Source: Seongchinamella sediminis (GTDB lineage Bacteria; Pseudomonadota; Gammaproteobacteria; Pseudomonadales; Halieaceae). From it: 64,000 nt of DNA. The translations under genes were made by a program, and so were the position numbers. This document shows, one piece after another, positions 1-9,489 of this stretch (positions are counted from its first letter, which is position 1; each line of letters begins with the position of its first letter). The notes under the pieces were generated by a model. The model was not told the DNA's origin. It saw only the letters and a program-made list of their open reading frames with translations, and searched no databases. The DNA is taken from assembly GCF_003457605.1 (NCBI RefSeq), contig NZ_QRAN01000001.1:248642-312641 (forward strand). The letters run 5' to 3'.

Positions 1-383
1 CGCCGGCACAGCGCGGCGAGGTCTGCGGGTGTCACCTGTTGTGCGGTGTCCGCGGGCAGATACTGGCAAACCAGCGCGCCCAGCTCGGGATTGAAATAAC
101 AGGGTCCGGGGGCGATGCCGGCAGCGGCGGCCGATGCCAGGGCGCGGTATTCCGCCTGGCGGCTCAAGCCGTGCTGGCGCGGGCTGATGCCGTCTATGCG
201 CACCACAAAGTCCCGCCCCGCCGCAGTCACCAGGAAGTTATGGTTGCTCAGCCCGCCGGGCAGCGTGCCCTGCACATGGGGCGCGCCGGGCAGGGGCGGC
301 GTGCAGCGCCACTGCGGCCACTGGGCCAGGGCCTGTTCGAGCCGGACCCGGGGCGCAGGGCCCGCGTCAGCCGCTGATTTCAA
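1..383 (-). CDS. Aminoglycoside/choline-kinase-type phosphotransferase, 3' end outside window
   Basis: The N-terminal ~127 residues of a kinase-fold phosphotransferase (APH/choline kinase family) read off the left edge. The diagnostic stretch is a glycine-rich nucleotide loop, GTLPGGLSNHNFLV, followed by a short strand with FVVRIDG that would carry the ATP-binding region, as in thiamine kinase and choline kinase homologues. The likely start is a TTG at 383-381 that overlaps the end of the YkoF-like gene by 17 bases, so the two are probably co-transcribed from the promoter at 688-716. Because the partner is a thiamine/HMP-binding type protein, a thiamine or aminoalcohol kinase is plausible, but the substrate cannot be read from this fragment. 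The family call is fairly safe; start and substrate are uncertain. Confidence 0.7.
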   Translation of the reverse strand, partial: MKSAADAGPAPRVRLEQALAQWPQWRCTPPLPGAPHVQGTLPGGLSNHNFLVTAAGRDFVVRIDGISPRQHGLSRQAEYRALASAAAAGIAPGPCYFNPELGALVCQYLPADTAQQVTPADLAALCR

Positions 384-621
384 GTTCGCCCGGAATAAAC
401 TTGCAGACCAGCACCTGTTTACCAAAGCGTTGGTGGCTGGCCCTGAGACAGTTGTTCACCAGCGCCATCACTTCGTCCCAGTCGCCACAGACCTGGGTGC
501 TCATCGCATTGCTGACCAGGCTGATGCCGGGCGTTGATGCCGCTGCTTCGATGAATGACTTGATCACGGGAATGTAATCTTCCCGCAGTGGATAGAGGCT
601 CATTTCGACGGTGAGTTTCAA
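367..621 (-). CDS. YkoF-like thiamine/hydroxymethylpyrimidine-binding domain protein
   Basis: An 84-residue single-domain protein of the thiamine/HMP-binding YkoF family (also called MTH1187/YkoF-like). It opens with KLTVEMSLYPL and carries NAMSTQV and the C-terminal VLVCKFIPG, the usual landmarks of this small ferredoxin-like fold. The TTG start at 621-619 is preferred over the ATG at 603 because a GGAG sits 9 bases upstream and family members begin at this point. Homologues bind thiamine or its pyrimidine moiety and are probably involved in its delivery or salvage; that role is inferred. It is the first gene of a two-gene unit with the downstream kinase, whose start overlaps its end. No TPP riboswitch was recognised in the ~60-base leader. 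Confidence 0.75.
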   Translation of the reverse strand: MKLTVEMSLYPLREDYIPVIKSFIEAAASTPGISLVSNAMSTQVCGDWDEVMALVNNCLRASHQRFGKQVLVCKFIPGELEISG

Positions 622-687
622 GGCTGGAATCTCCGGACCAGTGGCGGTTTTTGGCTGACTTGCGCTGGGCGCCAGCATTGCATAGGC

Positions 688-716
688 ATTATAGGAAGCA
701 TACACTTGGCAGCCAA
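688..716 (-). promoter_or_regulatory. Sigma-70 promoter for the ykoF-like/kinase unit
   Basis: On the minus strand a perfect TATAAT (693-688) lies 17 bases downstream of TTGGCT (716-711), which matches four of six -35 positions. Transcription would begin near 680, leaving a leader of about 60 bases before the TTG start at 621. Confidence 0.65.
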
Positions 717-764
717 TAACAATCAGCCCGTCATCTCAAGTGCGGGTGTCCACGCGGATGTAGT

Positions 765-1907
765 ATGGCGGAAGACAATAGCTATGGCGGGGTCCAGCGC
801 GAAGAAATCGAGGGGGCGCCACCTGTCGCCTCGGGCGCGGAGCTGCGCGAGCGCCGCCTCGTTGAAACCATCCAGTTAAACCGTTACCTCTATCTCCAGG
901 CACAGCAGCTCGAACATATGCTGCTGGACGCCGTCGATTTGCAAAGCCTGCTCGAAGTCCTGCTGGTGAGTATGCCCAGGCATTTTTCATTCCGGGTATC
1001 CGAACTGTGGCTGCACGATCCCGAGGACGTGCTGGCCGGGCTGATTGTTGGCGGTGAACGTTACGGCCCTTACCTGCAGTTGCAGCGTGATGCTTTCGAC
1101 ATGCAGGAGCTTTACGGCCTGGAACCGGACATCGAACTGATTGATGCCACCGACTCGCGGATGTTCGAAGTGCTGAAATCCGAGCACGGCATCGACTACG
1201 CACTGCTGCTGCCGCTGATGGACGCGGGACGGCTGATCGGCAGCCTGCACCTGGGCGTACAGGAAGACAGCCTGGTGCTGGGTGAGGCGGAGGCGGATAT
1301 GCTGGCGCACCTGGCCAGCATTGTCTCCCGCTGTTTTACCCGCGCGGTCACCCACCAGCAGATTTCCCAGCTGACCATGCTCGATCCGCTGACCCAGATC
1401 AGCAACCTGCGCGGATTCGAGCGGGATATCGCCCGGGAAATCGCCCGGGCCCGGCGGGCGGACCAGCCCGTCACCGTACTGACCATGGAGATTGACGAGT
1501 ACGATGAACTGCACCAGCACTACGGTGAGGTGCGCGGTCACTTCGTGCTGAAAAAAGTCGCCGAGCGTATATCATCCGACCTGCGCGCCACCGACATGAT
1601 GGCCCGTCTCTCGCGCTCGCGCATGGCGGTGCTCATACCGGGCAGCGGTGAAAGCCTGGGCGAGGAAATTGCCGAGCGGATGCGCCGGGATGTGGAGGAT
1701 TTTGCCATCGATGATGGCCGGGGTGCCGTGCTGCAGGTTACCATTAGCGTGGGTATGGTCACCTGGGAGCCGCAGCAGTACCCGGCGGTAGATATGAGCC
1801 AGTTGGCCAGACAAATGGAAACCGTCGGCCTGAAAGCGCTGGAGGATGCCCGCGCCAAGGGGGGTAATTGCACCGCGCTTTCAAGATTAACGACACTGCT
1901 TGTGTAA
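765..1907 (+). CDS. GAF-like sensor with degenerate GGDEF domain
   Basis: A 380-residue protein with an N-terminal coiled-coil region (about 25-60), a GAF/DUF484-like sensory domain (about 60-205) and a C-terminal GGDEF-fold domain (about 205-375). The GGDEF fold is recognisable from LDPLTQISNLRGFERDI, the MEIDEYDEL strand and the late TISVGMV strand. However, the signature loop reads RLSRSRMAV near residues 279-287 instead of RLGGDEF, so the catalytic Gly-Gly-Asp/Glu residues are missing, and no RxxD inhibitory site stands out. It is therefore probably not a diguanylate cyclase but a nucleotide sensor or protein-interaction module. It ends 3 bases before the carbonic anhydrase gene, so the two are probably co-transcribed. 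The function is unknown. Confidence 0.8.
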   Translation: MAEDNSYGGVQREEIEGAPPVASGAELRERRLVETIQLNRYLYLQAQQLEHMLLDAVDLQSLLEVLLVSMPRHFSFRVSELWLHDPEDVLAGLIVGGERYGPYLQLQRDAFDMQELYGLEPDIELIDATDSRMFEVLKSEHGIDYALLLPLMDAGRLIGSLHLGVQEDSLVLGEAEADMLAHLASIVSRCFTRAVTHQQISQLTMLDPLTQISNLRGFERDIAREIARARRADQPVTVLTMEIDEYDELHQHYGEVRGHFVLKKVAERISSDLRATDMMARLSRSRMAVLIPGSGESLGEEIAERMRRDVEDFAIDDGRGAVLQVTISVGMVTWEPQQYPAVDMSQLARQMETVGLKALEDARAKGGNCTALSRLTTLLV

Positions 1908-1910
1908 GGA

Positions 1911-2552
1911 ATGGCTGTGCCGGATACGCTGGATAAACTGTTTGCAAATAACCGCTCCTGGGCGGACACCGTGAAAACCGACGACCCCGGCTTTTTCGAA
2001 AAGCTGGCGGGTCAGCAATCGCCCGAATACCTGTGGATAGGCTGCTCCGACAGCCGGGTCCCGGCCAACCAGGTGGTAGGCCTGATGCCGGGTGAGGTAT
2101 TCGTCCACCGCAACGTCGCCAACATGGTGGTGCACTCCGATTTCAACTGCCTCTCTGTACTGCAATACGCCGTGGAGGTGTTGCGGGTCAAGCATGTGAT
2201 GGTGGTCGGCCACTATGGCTGTGGTGGCGTGCAGGCTGCCTACGAGAATGGCGACAACGGGCTGGTGGACAACTGGTTGCGGCATGTGAAGGACGTCATC
2301 CATCGCCACGGGGAAGAACTGGACGCCATTAGCGATGAGGAGGCGCGGGTCGCGCGGCTGTGCGAACTGAACGTCCAGGCGCAGGTGGCCAATGTTTGCT
2401 CCACCACCATCGTCCAGAATGCCTGGTCACGGAACCAGCCCGTTTCTGTGCACGGCTGGATTTACGGCCTGCGCGACGGCCTGCTCAAAGACCTCGGCTG
2501 CACCGTCAACGGCGCCGACCAGATCGCCGCCGCCTACCGGGTCGAGGGCTGA
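1911..2552 (+). CDS. can: Beta-class carbonic anhydrase
   Basis: Catalyses reversible hydration of CO2 to bicarbonate with a zinc ion, in the cytoplasm. The 213-residue length is close to E. coli Can (220). All zinc ligands and the catalytic Asp-Arg dyad are visible: C45-S-D47-S-R49, then H101-Y-G-C104. The N-terminal LDKLFANNRSWA is typical of the proteobacterial Can type, and the C-terminal VHGWIYGLRDG is also conserved. The ATG at 1911 follows the preceding stop by 3 bases, with AAGGA overlapping that stop. It supplies bicarbonate for carboxylations under air-level CO2. The trmH gene follows 27 bases downstream. Confidence 0.95.
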   Translation: MAVPDTLDKLFANNRSWADTVKTDDPGFFEKLAGQQSPEYLWIGCSDSRVPANQVVGLMPGEVFVHRNVANMVVHSDFNCLSVLQYAVEVLRVKHVMVVGHYGCGGVQAAYENGDNGLVDNWLRHVKDVIHRHGEELDAISDEEARVARLCELNVQAQVANVCSTTIVQNAWSRNQPVSVHGWIYGLRDGLLKDLGCTVNGADQIAAAYRVEG

Positions 2553-2579
2553 TCGGCGACGGGCCACCTTGCCAGGGAC

Positions 2580-3284
2580 ATGACACCCGAACGTATTGCC
2601 AGGCTGCGCGCCGTGCTCGACAAGCGTCAGCCGGACCTCACCGTAATCACTGATTTTGTGCACAAGCAGCGCAACCTGTCGGCGATCGTGCGCAACTGCG
2701 ATGCCGTGGGTATCCAGACCGTCCATGCGGTGATCGGCGACGAGGACTACCGGGCCTTTCGCGGCACCGCCATGGGCTCTCACAGCTGGGTCGACGTGGA
2801 ACGTCACCGCGAGCCGCTGGCGGTCCTCGCTAGCCTGAAGGCCGAGGGCTACCAGGTCCTGGCGGCCCACCTTGGCCAGCATACTGTTGATTACCGGGCG
2901 CTGGACTACACCCGGCCCACGGCGATTTTGTTGGGAGCCGAACGGCGCGGGGTAAGCGATGCTGCCCTGAGCCGGGTTGACCACTGTATCGCCATTCCCA
3001 TGGTGGGTATGGTTGAGTCGTACAATGTCGCGGTGGCGGCGGGTATCATATTGGCCGAAGCCCAGCGCCAGCGCGCAGCCGCCGGTATGTACCAGTCACC
3101 GAGACTGGACGCGCCGACCTGGCAGCGACTGTTTTTTGAGTGGGGGCACCCGAAAGTGCGCGATTACTGCCGTGAACGCGGGCTGGCCTACCCGCCGCTT
3201 GACGCAGACGGGGAAATCGACAATCCCGCGGCCTGGTATGCCAGGGTCAGGGCCGGAACCGCGCCCATGGAGGAGGGAGCATGA
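2580..3284 (+). CDS. trmH: tRNA (guanosine-18-2'-O)-methyltransferase TrmH
   Basis: An SPOUT-class methyltransferase that 2'-O-methylates G18 in the D-loop of tRNAs using S-adenosylmethionine. At 234 residues it matches the E. coli length (229). The three SpoU motifs are present: the N-terminal Asn-Arg motif in RNLSAIVRNCDAVGI, motif 2 in ILLGAERRGVSDAAL, and motif 3 in IPMVGMVESYNVAVAAGIIL, which forms the knotted SAM site. The C-terminal region, with WGHPKVRDYCRERGLAYPPLD, is of the TrmH rather than the TrmL/RlmB type. Its last codons overlap the next small gene by 4 bases (ATGA), which suggests translational coupling. Confidence 0.93.
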   Translation: MTPERIARLRAVLDKRQPDLTVITDFVHKQRNLSAIVRNCDAVGIQTVHAVIGDEDYRAFRGTAMGSHSWVDVERHREPLAVLASLKAEGYQVLAAHLGQHTVDYRALDYTRPTAILLGAERRGVSDAALSRVDHCIAIPMVGMVESYNVAVAAGIILAEAQRQRAAAGMYQSPRLDAPTWQRLFFEWGHPKVRDYCRERGLAYPPLDADGEIDNPAAWYARVRAGTAPMEEGA

Positions 3285-3463
3285 CTAATCTGTTGTTGCT
3301 GCTGCTGGCGATATTCGGTGGTATCGCCCTGTTGTCCGTGGTGCTGCAGCGCTTTGCCAGTCCCATGGAACCGGAGCGGGTGCAGCGCCTGAGCCGCTGG
3401 ATATATCCGCTGGTGGGGCTGGCCCTGGTGCTGGCGACGGCGCGCTACTTTTTCCAGGGATAG
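3281..3463 (+). CDS. Small two-segment membrane protein, unknown
   Basis: A 60-residue protein with two hydrophobic segments (about 3-22 and 41-57) joined by a short charged linker, MEPERVQRLSRW. It starts with the ATG of an ATGA overlap with trmH, preceded by a strong GGAGGGA, so it is very likely translated. I do not recognise the family; the size and two-helix topology suggest a small inner-membrane protein. It is the last gene of the plus-strand group before the type II secretion operon. Confidence 0.7.
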   Translation: MTNLLLLLLAIFGGIALLSVVLQRFASPMEPERVQRLSRWIYPLVGLALVLATARYFFQG

Positions 3464-3522
3464 TGTCACCAGTGATCACCAGTTGCACGATTCCAGCCGG
3501 CAACAATCGTCATTTGCCGCGG

Positions 3523-3551
3523 TTTTAACTTTTACCTTCGCCCCCTATAAT
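3523..3551 (+). promoter_or_regulatory. Candidate promoter of the gsp operon
   Basis: A perfect TATAAT (3546-3551) stands in a locally AT-rich patch upstream of gspC, with a weak TTTTAA (3523-3528) 17 bases before it. Transcription would start near 3558, just before a GCCGGC-TT-GCCGGC inverted repeat in the leader. The -10 is convincing; the -35 matches only three of six positions. Confidence 0.45.
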
Positions 3552-3597
3552 CGGGGCATTCCGGCCGGCTTGCCGGCAACCGACATGCGAGTAGACC

Positions 3598-4632
3598 TTG
3601 CCAGCCCAATGGCTTAATCAATCCAGCGATCTTGGTTCGCGAATCGGCGCATCGCTGACCGCTGCCGTACATGCGCTGGCCGAACCGGTGCGGGCGAGGC
3701 GCCTGCGCCAGCTGGTTATGGCGCTGCTGGTTTTCTGGCTGCTGCTATCGGTGGCCAGCCTGTTCTGGACGATTTACCCGGCCCAACCGGCGACTGTGCC
3801 GGCGGATATCCAAATCGTGAATCCCGTTACCCGGGCCCCGAGCAGTGCCGGCCCGGCGTCGGTGGATATCGGGCGGCTGCAGGCGCTGCACCTGTTTGGC
3901 GAAGTCGGGGCCGATGAACCGGTGGTCGCGGCGGTCGAGGAACAGCCGCTTGCCGACACCAGCCGCGAGGGGATAGAGAAAGGCGCCCGGGAAACCAGCC
4001 TGCAGCTGGCGCTCCGCGGCGTGGTGGCCTCCAGCGAGGACGGCCTGGGCCATGCAATTATCGAGCACCGGAAAAAACAGGCGGTGTATGCGGTGGAGGA
4101 CGAGCTGCCGGTTGGCAACAAGGTTGTGCTCGCCAAGGTCATGCCGCGGCAGGTGGTGCTGGACAATAACGGCACCTACGAGTTGCTGAACCTGTTCGAA
4201 GAGAATGAACTGGATGCCCAGGTAGCGGCCCCTGCTCCCGCCGCGCGCCTGCCGCTGCCGGTTAATCGCGAGGCCCCGGCGCTGGTGGACAAACGCAACG
4301 ACGCGACGGCCACCCAACTGGCCCAGTCCTACCGCGAGCAGCTGTACCAGAACCCGCAGTCGCTGGCGGAGGTGGTGTCGGTGAATGCGGTGCGCAGGGA
4401 CGGCCAGTTGCTCGGCTACCGGGTGTCCCCGGGCCGGGACCGGCAGCAGTTCACCCAGCTCGGCTTCGTGGCCGGTGACCTGGTGACCAGCATTAACGGT
4501 ATCGACCTCAATGACCCGGCCAACACCATGCGCCTGTATCAGACCATGCGCACAGCCAGCGAGGCAGTATTCGATTTACAGCGGGGCGATGAACTGGTTT
4601 CGATCAGTGTCAGCCTGGGCGAGGGTGAGTAA
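3598..4632 (+). CDS. gspC: Type II secretion inner-membrane protein GspC
   Basis: GspC links the outer-membrane secretin to the inner-membrane platform of the type II secretion system. The 344-residue protein has a short cytoplasmic N-terminus, one membrane segment at about 40-60 (MALLVFWLLLSVASLFW), a periplasmic homology region around 95-190 starting at LQALHLFG, and a C-terminal PDZ domain from about residue 255. The PDZ is recognised from LGYRVSPGRD, LGFVAGDLVTSINGIDLNDP and the final ISVSL. The TTG at 3598 is the only sensible start before the membrane segment, though an internal start is possible. It opens the operon, and gspD follows directly. Confidence 0.92.
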   Translation: MPAQWLNQSSDLGSRIGASLTAAVHALAEPVRARRLRQLVMALLVFWLLLSVASLFWTIYPAQPATVPADIQIVNPVTRAPSSAGPASVDIGRLQALHLFGEVGADEPVVAAVEEQPLADTSREGIEKGARETSLQLALRGVVASSEDGLGHAIIEHRKKQAVYAVEDELPVGNKVVLAKVMPRQVVLDNNGTYELLNLFEENELDAQVAAPAPAARLPLPVNREAPALVDKRNDATATQLAQSYREQLYQNPQSLAEVVSVNAVRRDGQLLGYRVSPGRDRQQFTQLGFVAGDLVTSINGIDLNDPANTMRLYQTMRTASEAVFDLQRGDELVSISVSLGEGE

Positions 4633-4671
4633 ACACAGATGACAGCCAATCCAACCAGAGGAAATTCCTGC

Positions 4672-6732
4672 GTGAAACAAGCCCTGTGGCCTATTCGAGC
4701 CGCTGTTATGGCGCTCCTGCTGACCCTGGCCGCGGGCCCGCTGGTCGCCCAGGACTTCACGGTCAACCTGAAGGAAACCGACATTCAGGAGTTGATCAAA
4801 TTCGTTGCCGAGGTCACCGGTACCACCATCGTTGTCGACCCGGCGGTGAAAGGCAAGGTCAAGGTTGTTTCCAGCAAGCCGGTTTCCAGGGACGAGCTGT
4901 ACGACCTGTTCCTGTCGATACTGGAAGTGCACGGTTACACGGCGGTGCGCTCCGGCGGCGTGGTGCGCATCATCCAGAACAAGGACGCTCGCTCATCGCC
5001 GGTGTCGGTGGCCGATGACGGCCCCCGCGGCAGTGACGAGTACGTCACCCAGGTTATCAGGCTGGACAATATATCCGCCGCCAAGTTAATCCCGGTACTG
5101 CGGCCGCTGGTGCCGCAGCAGGCGCACATGGCGGCCTATGCCCCCAGCAACGCCATTATCATCTCCGATGTCTCGGCCAACATCGACCGCATCCGCGACA
5201 TCATTGAACGCATGGATCGCTCCGCCGTGCAGAAGACTGACATCGTGCGCCTGCGCTATGCGGTTGCCGACGACGTGGTGGCCATGCTCGACAAGCTCAA
5301 CAAGTCCGAGGCCAAGCAGAGCGGCGGCGAGACCGAGGTGCTGCTGGTGGCCGACAACCGCACCAACAGCGTGCTGGTCAGCGGTGACGAAATGGAGCGG
5401 GCGCGAATGGGCCAGCTGATCAAGCACCTGGATACGCCGCTGGAGCAGAGCGGCAATGTGCGGGTAGTCTACCTCGAGTACGCCCAGGCCAAGGACATCG
5501 CCGAGGTCCTGACCAAGGTGATGCAGAATATCGAGCGGCTGGAAACCGGCGATGGCAAGGTCTCGCGCAGCAGCGGCAAGTCCTCCACCATCGAGGCCGA
5601 CGAGGGTACCAACTCGCTCATTATCACCGCCGACGCCGATGAAATGGCGGCGATCGAGGCAGTCATACACCGTCTGGACATCCGCCGAGCCCAGGTGCTG
5701 GTGGAAGCGATCATCGTGGAGATGACCCTCAGCGAGGGCCAGGACCTTGGCCTGCAGTGGCTGTTCGCCAATACCGATAGCGGCTTTTATGGCAGCAATA
5801 TCAATGCCCCCAGCCAGGCGGAACGACTGGCCGGCGCGCTCAACCCGGATAACGGTGATGATGAAGTCAGCAGCGACGATGAGGAATTCGATGTTGCCGC
5901 CCTCGCCGGTGCCCTGGCCAATACCCCGGGGCTGTCACTGGGCTGGGGCACGGTGGACGATGACCTCACCATGACGGTGATTCTCAATGCCCTCAAAACC
6001 CAGGGCAACGCCAATATCCTCTCCACCCCGAGCCTGCTGACCCTGGACAACCAGGAGGCCTATATCACCGTGGGCCAGAACGTGCCCTTCGTCACCGGTT
6101 CCTATACCAATACCGGAGCCAGCGATGGTGCCGCCAATCCCTTCCAGACCATCGAGCGGGAAAACGTCGGCATCACCCTGTCGGTGACGCCGCATATCAA
6201 TGAGGGCGACTCGGTGGTGCTGGATATCGAGCAGGAAGTCTCCAACGTGATCATCGGCGCCTCGCAGATTTCCGAGGCGGCGGACATTATCACCAGTGAG
6301 CGCAAGATCCAGACCAAGGTGCTGGCCCGGGACAGCCGGGTGGTGGTGCTTGGCGGGCTGATCGAGGACAGTGTCCAGGACGGCCAGCAGAAGGTGCCCC
6401 TGCTCGGCGATATTCCCTTCCTCGGTCGCCTGTTCCGATCCGACAGCGTGGACGTGAGCAAGACCAACCTGCTGATCTTTATCCGTCCCACCATCATCCG
6501 TGATGACGATGAGCTGGATGGCGCCACCGCGGAGAAATACCGCTATATTCGCGATCAGCAGCTGTTGCGCCGCGAGCAGGGCCTGATGTTCCTCGATGAC
6601 GGCAACCTGCCCCTGCTGCCCGAGTGGGAGCAGCAGATTCAGCAGCTCGAGGAAATCAGGGAAGAGCGGAGTGCCGCCGAGGCTGGCGCCGCCGCCGCCG
6701 ACGCCGCCGCCGCCGGGGCCGGGAGCAACTGA
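4672..6732 (+). CDS. gspD: Type II secretion outer-membrane secretin GspD
   Basis: Forms the multimeric outer-membrane channel through which folded exoproteins leave the periplasm. The GTG at 4672 is preferred: AGAGGA lies 9 bases upstream and a clean signal peptide follows (MKQ, then a hydrophobic core ending in VAQ). An in-frame ATG at 4639 would add 11 residues. The mature protein has the N0 domain ([15 protein letters not shown]), three N1-N3 repeats and the C-terminal secretin barrel. Barrel landmarks are [30 protein letters not shown] and [12 protein letters not shown]. The tail is unusual, a run of alanine/glycine after the S-domain region. No GspS pilotin gene is present. It overlaps gspE by one base. 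Confidence 0.95.
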   Translation: MKQALWPIRAAVMALLLTLAAGPLVAQDFTVNLKETDIQELIKFVAEVTGTTIVVDPAVKGKVKVVSSKPVSRDELYDLFLSILEVHGYTAVRSGGVVRIIQNKDARSSPVSVADDGPRGSDEYVTQVIRLDNISAAKLIPVLRPLVPQQAHMAAYAPSNAIIISDVSANIDRIRDIIERMDRSAVQKTDIVRLRYAVADDVVAMLDKLNKSEAKQSGGETEVLLVADNRTNSVLVSGDEMERARMGQLIKHLDTPLEQSGNVRVVYLEYAQAKDIAEVLTKVMQNIERLETGDGKVSRSSGKSSTIEADEGTNSLIITADADEMAAIEAVIHRLDIRRAQVLVEAIIVEMTLSEGQDLGLQWLFANTDSGFYGSNINAPSQAERLAGALNPDNGDDEVSSDDEEFDVAALAGALANTPGLSLGWGTVDDDLTMTVILNALKTQGNANILSTPSLLTLDNQEAYITVGQNVPFVTGSYTNTGASDGAANPFQTIERENVGITLSVTPHINEGDSVVLDIEQEVSNVIIGASQISEAADIITSERKIQTKVLARDSRVVVLGGLIEDSVQDGQQKVPLLGDIPFLGRLFRSDSVDVSKTNLLIFIRPTIIRDDDELDGATAEKYRYIRDQQLLRREQGLMFLDDGNLPLLPEWEQQIQQLEEIREERSAAEAGAAAADAAAAGAGSN

Positions 6733-8249
6733 TGGCCGAGCCCGATATCGCAGCGGAACCCGTGCTTGTCGCCCAGCCCGCGGGGCAGCGTTCGCTGCCC
6801 TTCACCTTCGCCCAGCAGCAGGGCGTATTGCTGGTGGACGGCAGTGAAGGCCCCCACGTGCTGACCCAGGGACAGGTCGGCTGGCGGGTCCTGAGCGAGG
6901 TCAGGCGCATGCTCGGCGAGCCCTTTACCACCGAAAGCGTCGAGCCCGAGGAGTTCAAGCGCCGGCTGACGGTCGCCTACCAGCGCGACAATAACGAAGC
7001 GGTGCAAATGGCGGAGGACATCGGCGCCGATGTGGACCTCAGCCGGCTGGCGGAGGAGATTCCCGACACGGGCGACCTGATGGATGCCGAAGACGACGCG
7101 CCGATCATTCGCCTCATCAACGCCATTCTGTCCCAGGCGGTACGGGAACAGGCCTCGGATATCCATATCGAGACATTCGAGGACAGGCTCAGCGTGCGCT
7201 ATCGCATCGACGGCGTCCTGGCGGAAGTACTGTCACCGAAGCGCGCACTGGCGCCGCTGCTGGTGTCGCGGCTGAAGGTCATGGCCCGGCTGGATATCGC
7301 CGAAAAGCGGGTGCCCCAGGACGGCCGTATCTCGGTGCGAATCGCCGGTCACGCGGTGGATATCCGTATGTCGACCATCCCCTCGGCCCACGGCGAGCGG
7401 GTAGTGCTGCGACTGCTGGATACGGCGGCGGGGCAGCTCAAGCTGGAACAACTCAATATGAACGAGCAGGTGGCCGAGGCCTACCGCCGCCACCTGCACA
7501 GCCCCCACGGCATCATCCTGGTTACCGGACCCACGGGCTCCGGCAAGACGACCACCCTCTATGCCGGGCTCAGCCACATCAACGAGAGCTCGCGCAATAT
7601 CATGACCATCGAGGATCCGGTGGAATACATGCTCCCCGGCATTGGCCAGACCCAGGTCAATAGCAAGGTAAACATGACCTTTGCCCGCGGACTGCGGGCG
7701 ATCCTGCGCCAGGACCCGGACGTGGTGATGGTGGGCGAGATACGGGACCTGGAAACCGGCGAGATTGCGGTACAGGCATCCCTGACCGGCCACCTGGTGC
7801 TGTCCACCCTGCATACCAATACCGCCATCGGCGCCATTACCCGGCTCAAGGACATGGGCATCGAGCCTTTCCTGGTGTCGTCCAGCCTGCTCGCGGTCAT
7901 GTCCCAGCGCCTGGTGCGCCTGCTGTGCCGGGTCTGCCGCGATAGCCAGCCGGTGACCGATGCCGAGCGCCAACTGCTGCAGCTGGCGGACGAGGAGGTG
8001 GAGGAACTGTTTCACGCCAGGGGCTGCGACAAATGTAATTACACCGGCTACCGCGGCCGTACCGGCATATATGAAATGATCGAGGTCGATGAGCAACTGC
8101 GGAGCATGATTTACCAGGATGCCAGCGAGCAGGAAATGCTGGCACACGCCCGCAAGCGTTACCCGTCCATCCAGGCCGACGGGCGGCGGCGAGTCCTCAC
8201 CGGGGAAACCAGCCTGGCCGAGGTCATGCGGGTGACCTCGGTGGACTGA
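6732..8249 (+). CDS. gspE: Type II secretion ATPase GspE
   Basis: Cytoplasmic hexameric ATPase that powers pseudopilus assembly. It is 505 residues, with an N1E-type region, then the NTD2/CTD ATPase core. Visible motifs are the Walker [10 protein letters not shown] at about residue 266, the Asp box [10 protein letters not shown], Walker [17 protein letters not shown] and the His box [14 protein letters not shown] tetracysteine zinc-binding insert, CRVC followed by CDKC, is the GspE hallmark. The ATG at 6732 shares a base with the gspD stop, consistent with translational coupling. Confidence 0.96.
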   Translation: MAEPDIAAEPVLVAQPAGQRSLPFTFAQQQGVLLVDGSEGPHVLTQGQVGWRVLSEVRRMLGEPFTTESVEPEEFKRRLTVAYQRDNNEAVQMAEDIGADVDLSRLAEEIPDTGDLMDAEDDAPIIRLINAILSQAVREQASDIHIETFEDRLSVRYRIDGVLAEVLSPKRALAPLLVSRLKVMARLDIAEKRVPQDGRISVRIAGHAVDIRMSTIPSAHGERVVLRLLDTAAGQLKLEQLNMNEQVAEAYRRHLHSPHGIILVTGPTGSGKTTTLYAGLSHINESSRNIMTIEDPVEYMLPGIGQTQVNSKVNMTFARGLRAILRQDPDVVMVGEIRDLETGEIAVQASLTGHLVLSTLHTNTAIGAITRLKDMGIEPFLVSSSLLAVMSQRLVRLLCRVCRDSQPVTDAERQLLQLADEEVEELFHARGCDKCNYTGYRGRTGIYEMIEVDEQLRSMIYQDASEQEMLAHARKRYPSIQADGRRRVLTGETSLAEVMRVTSVD

Positions 8250-8264
8250 GGTCGCTGTCTGCCT

Positions 8265-9485
8265 ATGACCGCCTACCGCTACCGCGCGCTGAACGACAGG
8301 GGCAAACTGGTAAAGGGCTTCCTCGAGGGGGACTCCGAGCGCCAGGTGCGGGGCCAGTTACGTTCCCGCAACCTGCGGCCGGTAGAAGTCGAGGAAGCGA
8401 ACCGGGCCGCTGCCAACAACATGTCCTGGCGGCCGCGGCTGTTCCAGCCGCGCATCTCCGCCGGGGATCTGGCCATGGTCACCCGGCAACTGGCGACGCT
8501 GGTGTTGTCCAACCTGCCCCTGGACGAGGCCCTGCAGGCGGCCGCCCAGCAGAGTCGCAGCGCCCGCATCAAGGGCATGCTGCTGCAGGTGCGATCGCGG
8601 GTCTCGGAGGGCTATACCCTCGCCTATTCAATGGCGGAGTTTCCCCAGGTATTCAATGAGATGTACCGGGCCATGGTGGCGGCCGGCGAACACGCCGGCC
8701 ACCTCGGTCCGGTGCTGGAACAGTTGGCCAGCTACACCGAACAGCGCCAGTACACCAGCCAGAAGCTTAAAATGGCGATGATTTACCCCTTCATCCTGGT
8801 GGGTGTGGCGATCGCCGTGGTGGTGGCACTGATGGTATTCGTGGTGCCTGAGCTGGTGGGCATTTTCGCCCACTCCAGCCGGGAACTGCCGGTGCTGACG
8901 CAAATCCTGATTGCCTGCAGCGATTTCTTCCGCGAGTCCGGCCTGTGGCTGCTGCTGGGAATAGTGACGCTGGTGATTGCGGTGCGGCAGTTGCTGCGCA
9001 GCGAATCGCGGCGCCGGCAATGGCACCGCCTGCAGCTGAAAATCCCGGGCTGGTCGCGGCTGGTGGTGGCCATCGATACAGCGCGGTTCGCCTCGACCCT
9101 CAGCATATTGATGGCCAGCGGCGTGCCGCTGCTCGACGCCCTGCGCATAGCCGGACAGGTGTTGACCAATCTGGTGTTGCGGGAAGACAGCAAGGTGGTC
9201 GCGGAACTAGTGCAGGAGGGCAGCAGTCTCAGCAGGGCGTTGCAGCAAAGCGGTCGCATCCCGCCGATGATGGTGCACATGGTGGCCAGCGGCGAGGTCA
9301 GCGGCGACCTGGAAAGCATGCTGGCGCGCTCGGCGGACAACCAGGAGCGCGAGCTGGAAATGACCCTGGGAACGATGATGGCCCTGTTTGAGCCGCTGAT
9401 GGTGGTGGTGATGGGCGGCATGGTGCTGTTGATCGTGCTGGCGATCCTGCTGCCGATATTCGATTTAAATACGATGGTGAAGTAA
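8265..9485 (+). CDS. gspF: Type II secretion inner-membrane platform protein GspF
   Basis: A polytopic inner-membrane protein that couples the GspE ATPase to the pseudopilus. At 406 residues it has the family length, two homologous cytoplasmic GspF/PilC domains and three membrane segments. The first segment is at about 172-195 (IYPFILVGVAIAVVVALMVF), the second at about 225-243 and the last near the C-terminus (LLIVLAILLPIFDLN). The N-terminal YRYRALNDRGKLVKGFLEGDS is typical. It starts 15 bases after gspE, and gspG follows after 4 bases. Confidence 0.95.
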   Translation: MTAYRYRALNDRGKLVKGFLEGDSERQVRGQLRSRNLRPVEVEEANRAAANNMSWRPRLFQPRISAGDLAMVTRQLATLVLSNLPLDEALQAAAQQSRSARIKGMLLQVRSRVSEGYTLAYSMAEFPQVFNEMYRAMVAAGEHAGHLGPVLEQLASYTEQRQYTSQKLKMAMIYPFILVGVAIAVVVALMVFVVPELVGIFAHSSRELPVLTQILIACSDFFRESGLWLLLGIVTLVIAVRQLLRSESRRRQWHRLQLKIPGWSRLVVAIDTARFASTLSILMASGVPLLDALRIAGQVLTNLVLREDSKVVAELVQEGSSLSRALQQSGRIPPMMVHMVASGEVSGDLESMLARSADNQERELEMTLGTMMALFEPLMVVVMGGMVLLIVLAILLPIFDLNTMVK

Positions 9486-9489
9486 TACT

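Noticed and set aside
367-764. Search for a TPP riboswitch in front of the ykoF-like gene
   Set aside because: No thi-box-like conserved core was seen in the ~60-base leader.
3464-3520. TGATCA-containing repeats before gspC considered as a Crp-like operator
   Set aside because: The half-site spacing does not fit TGTGA-N6-TCACA.
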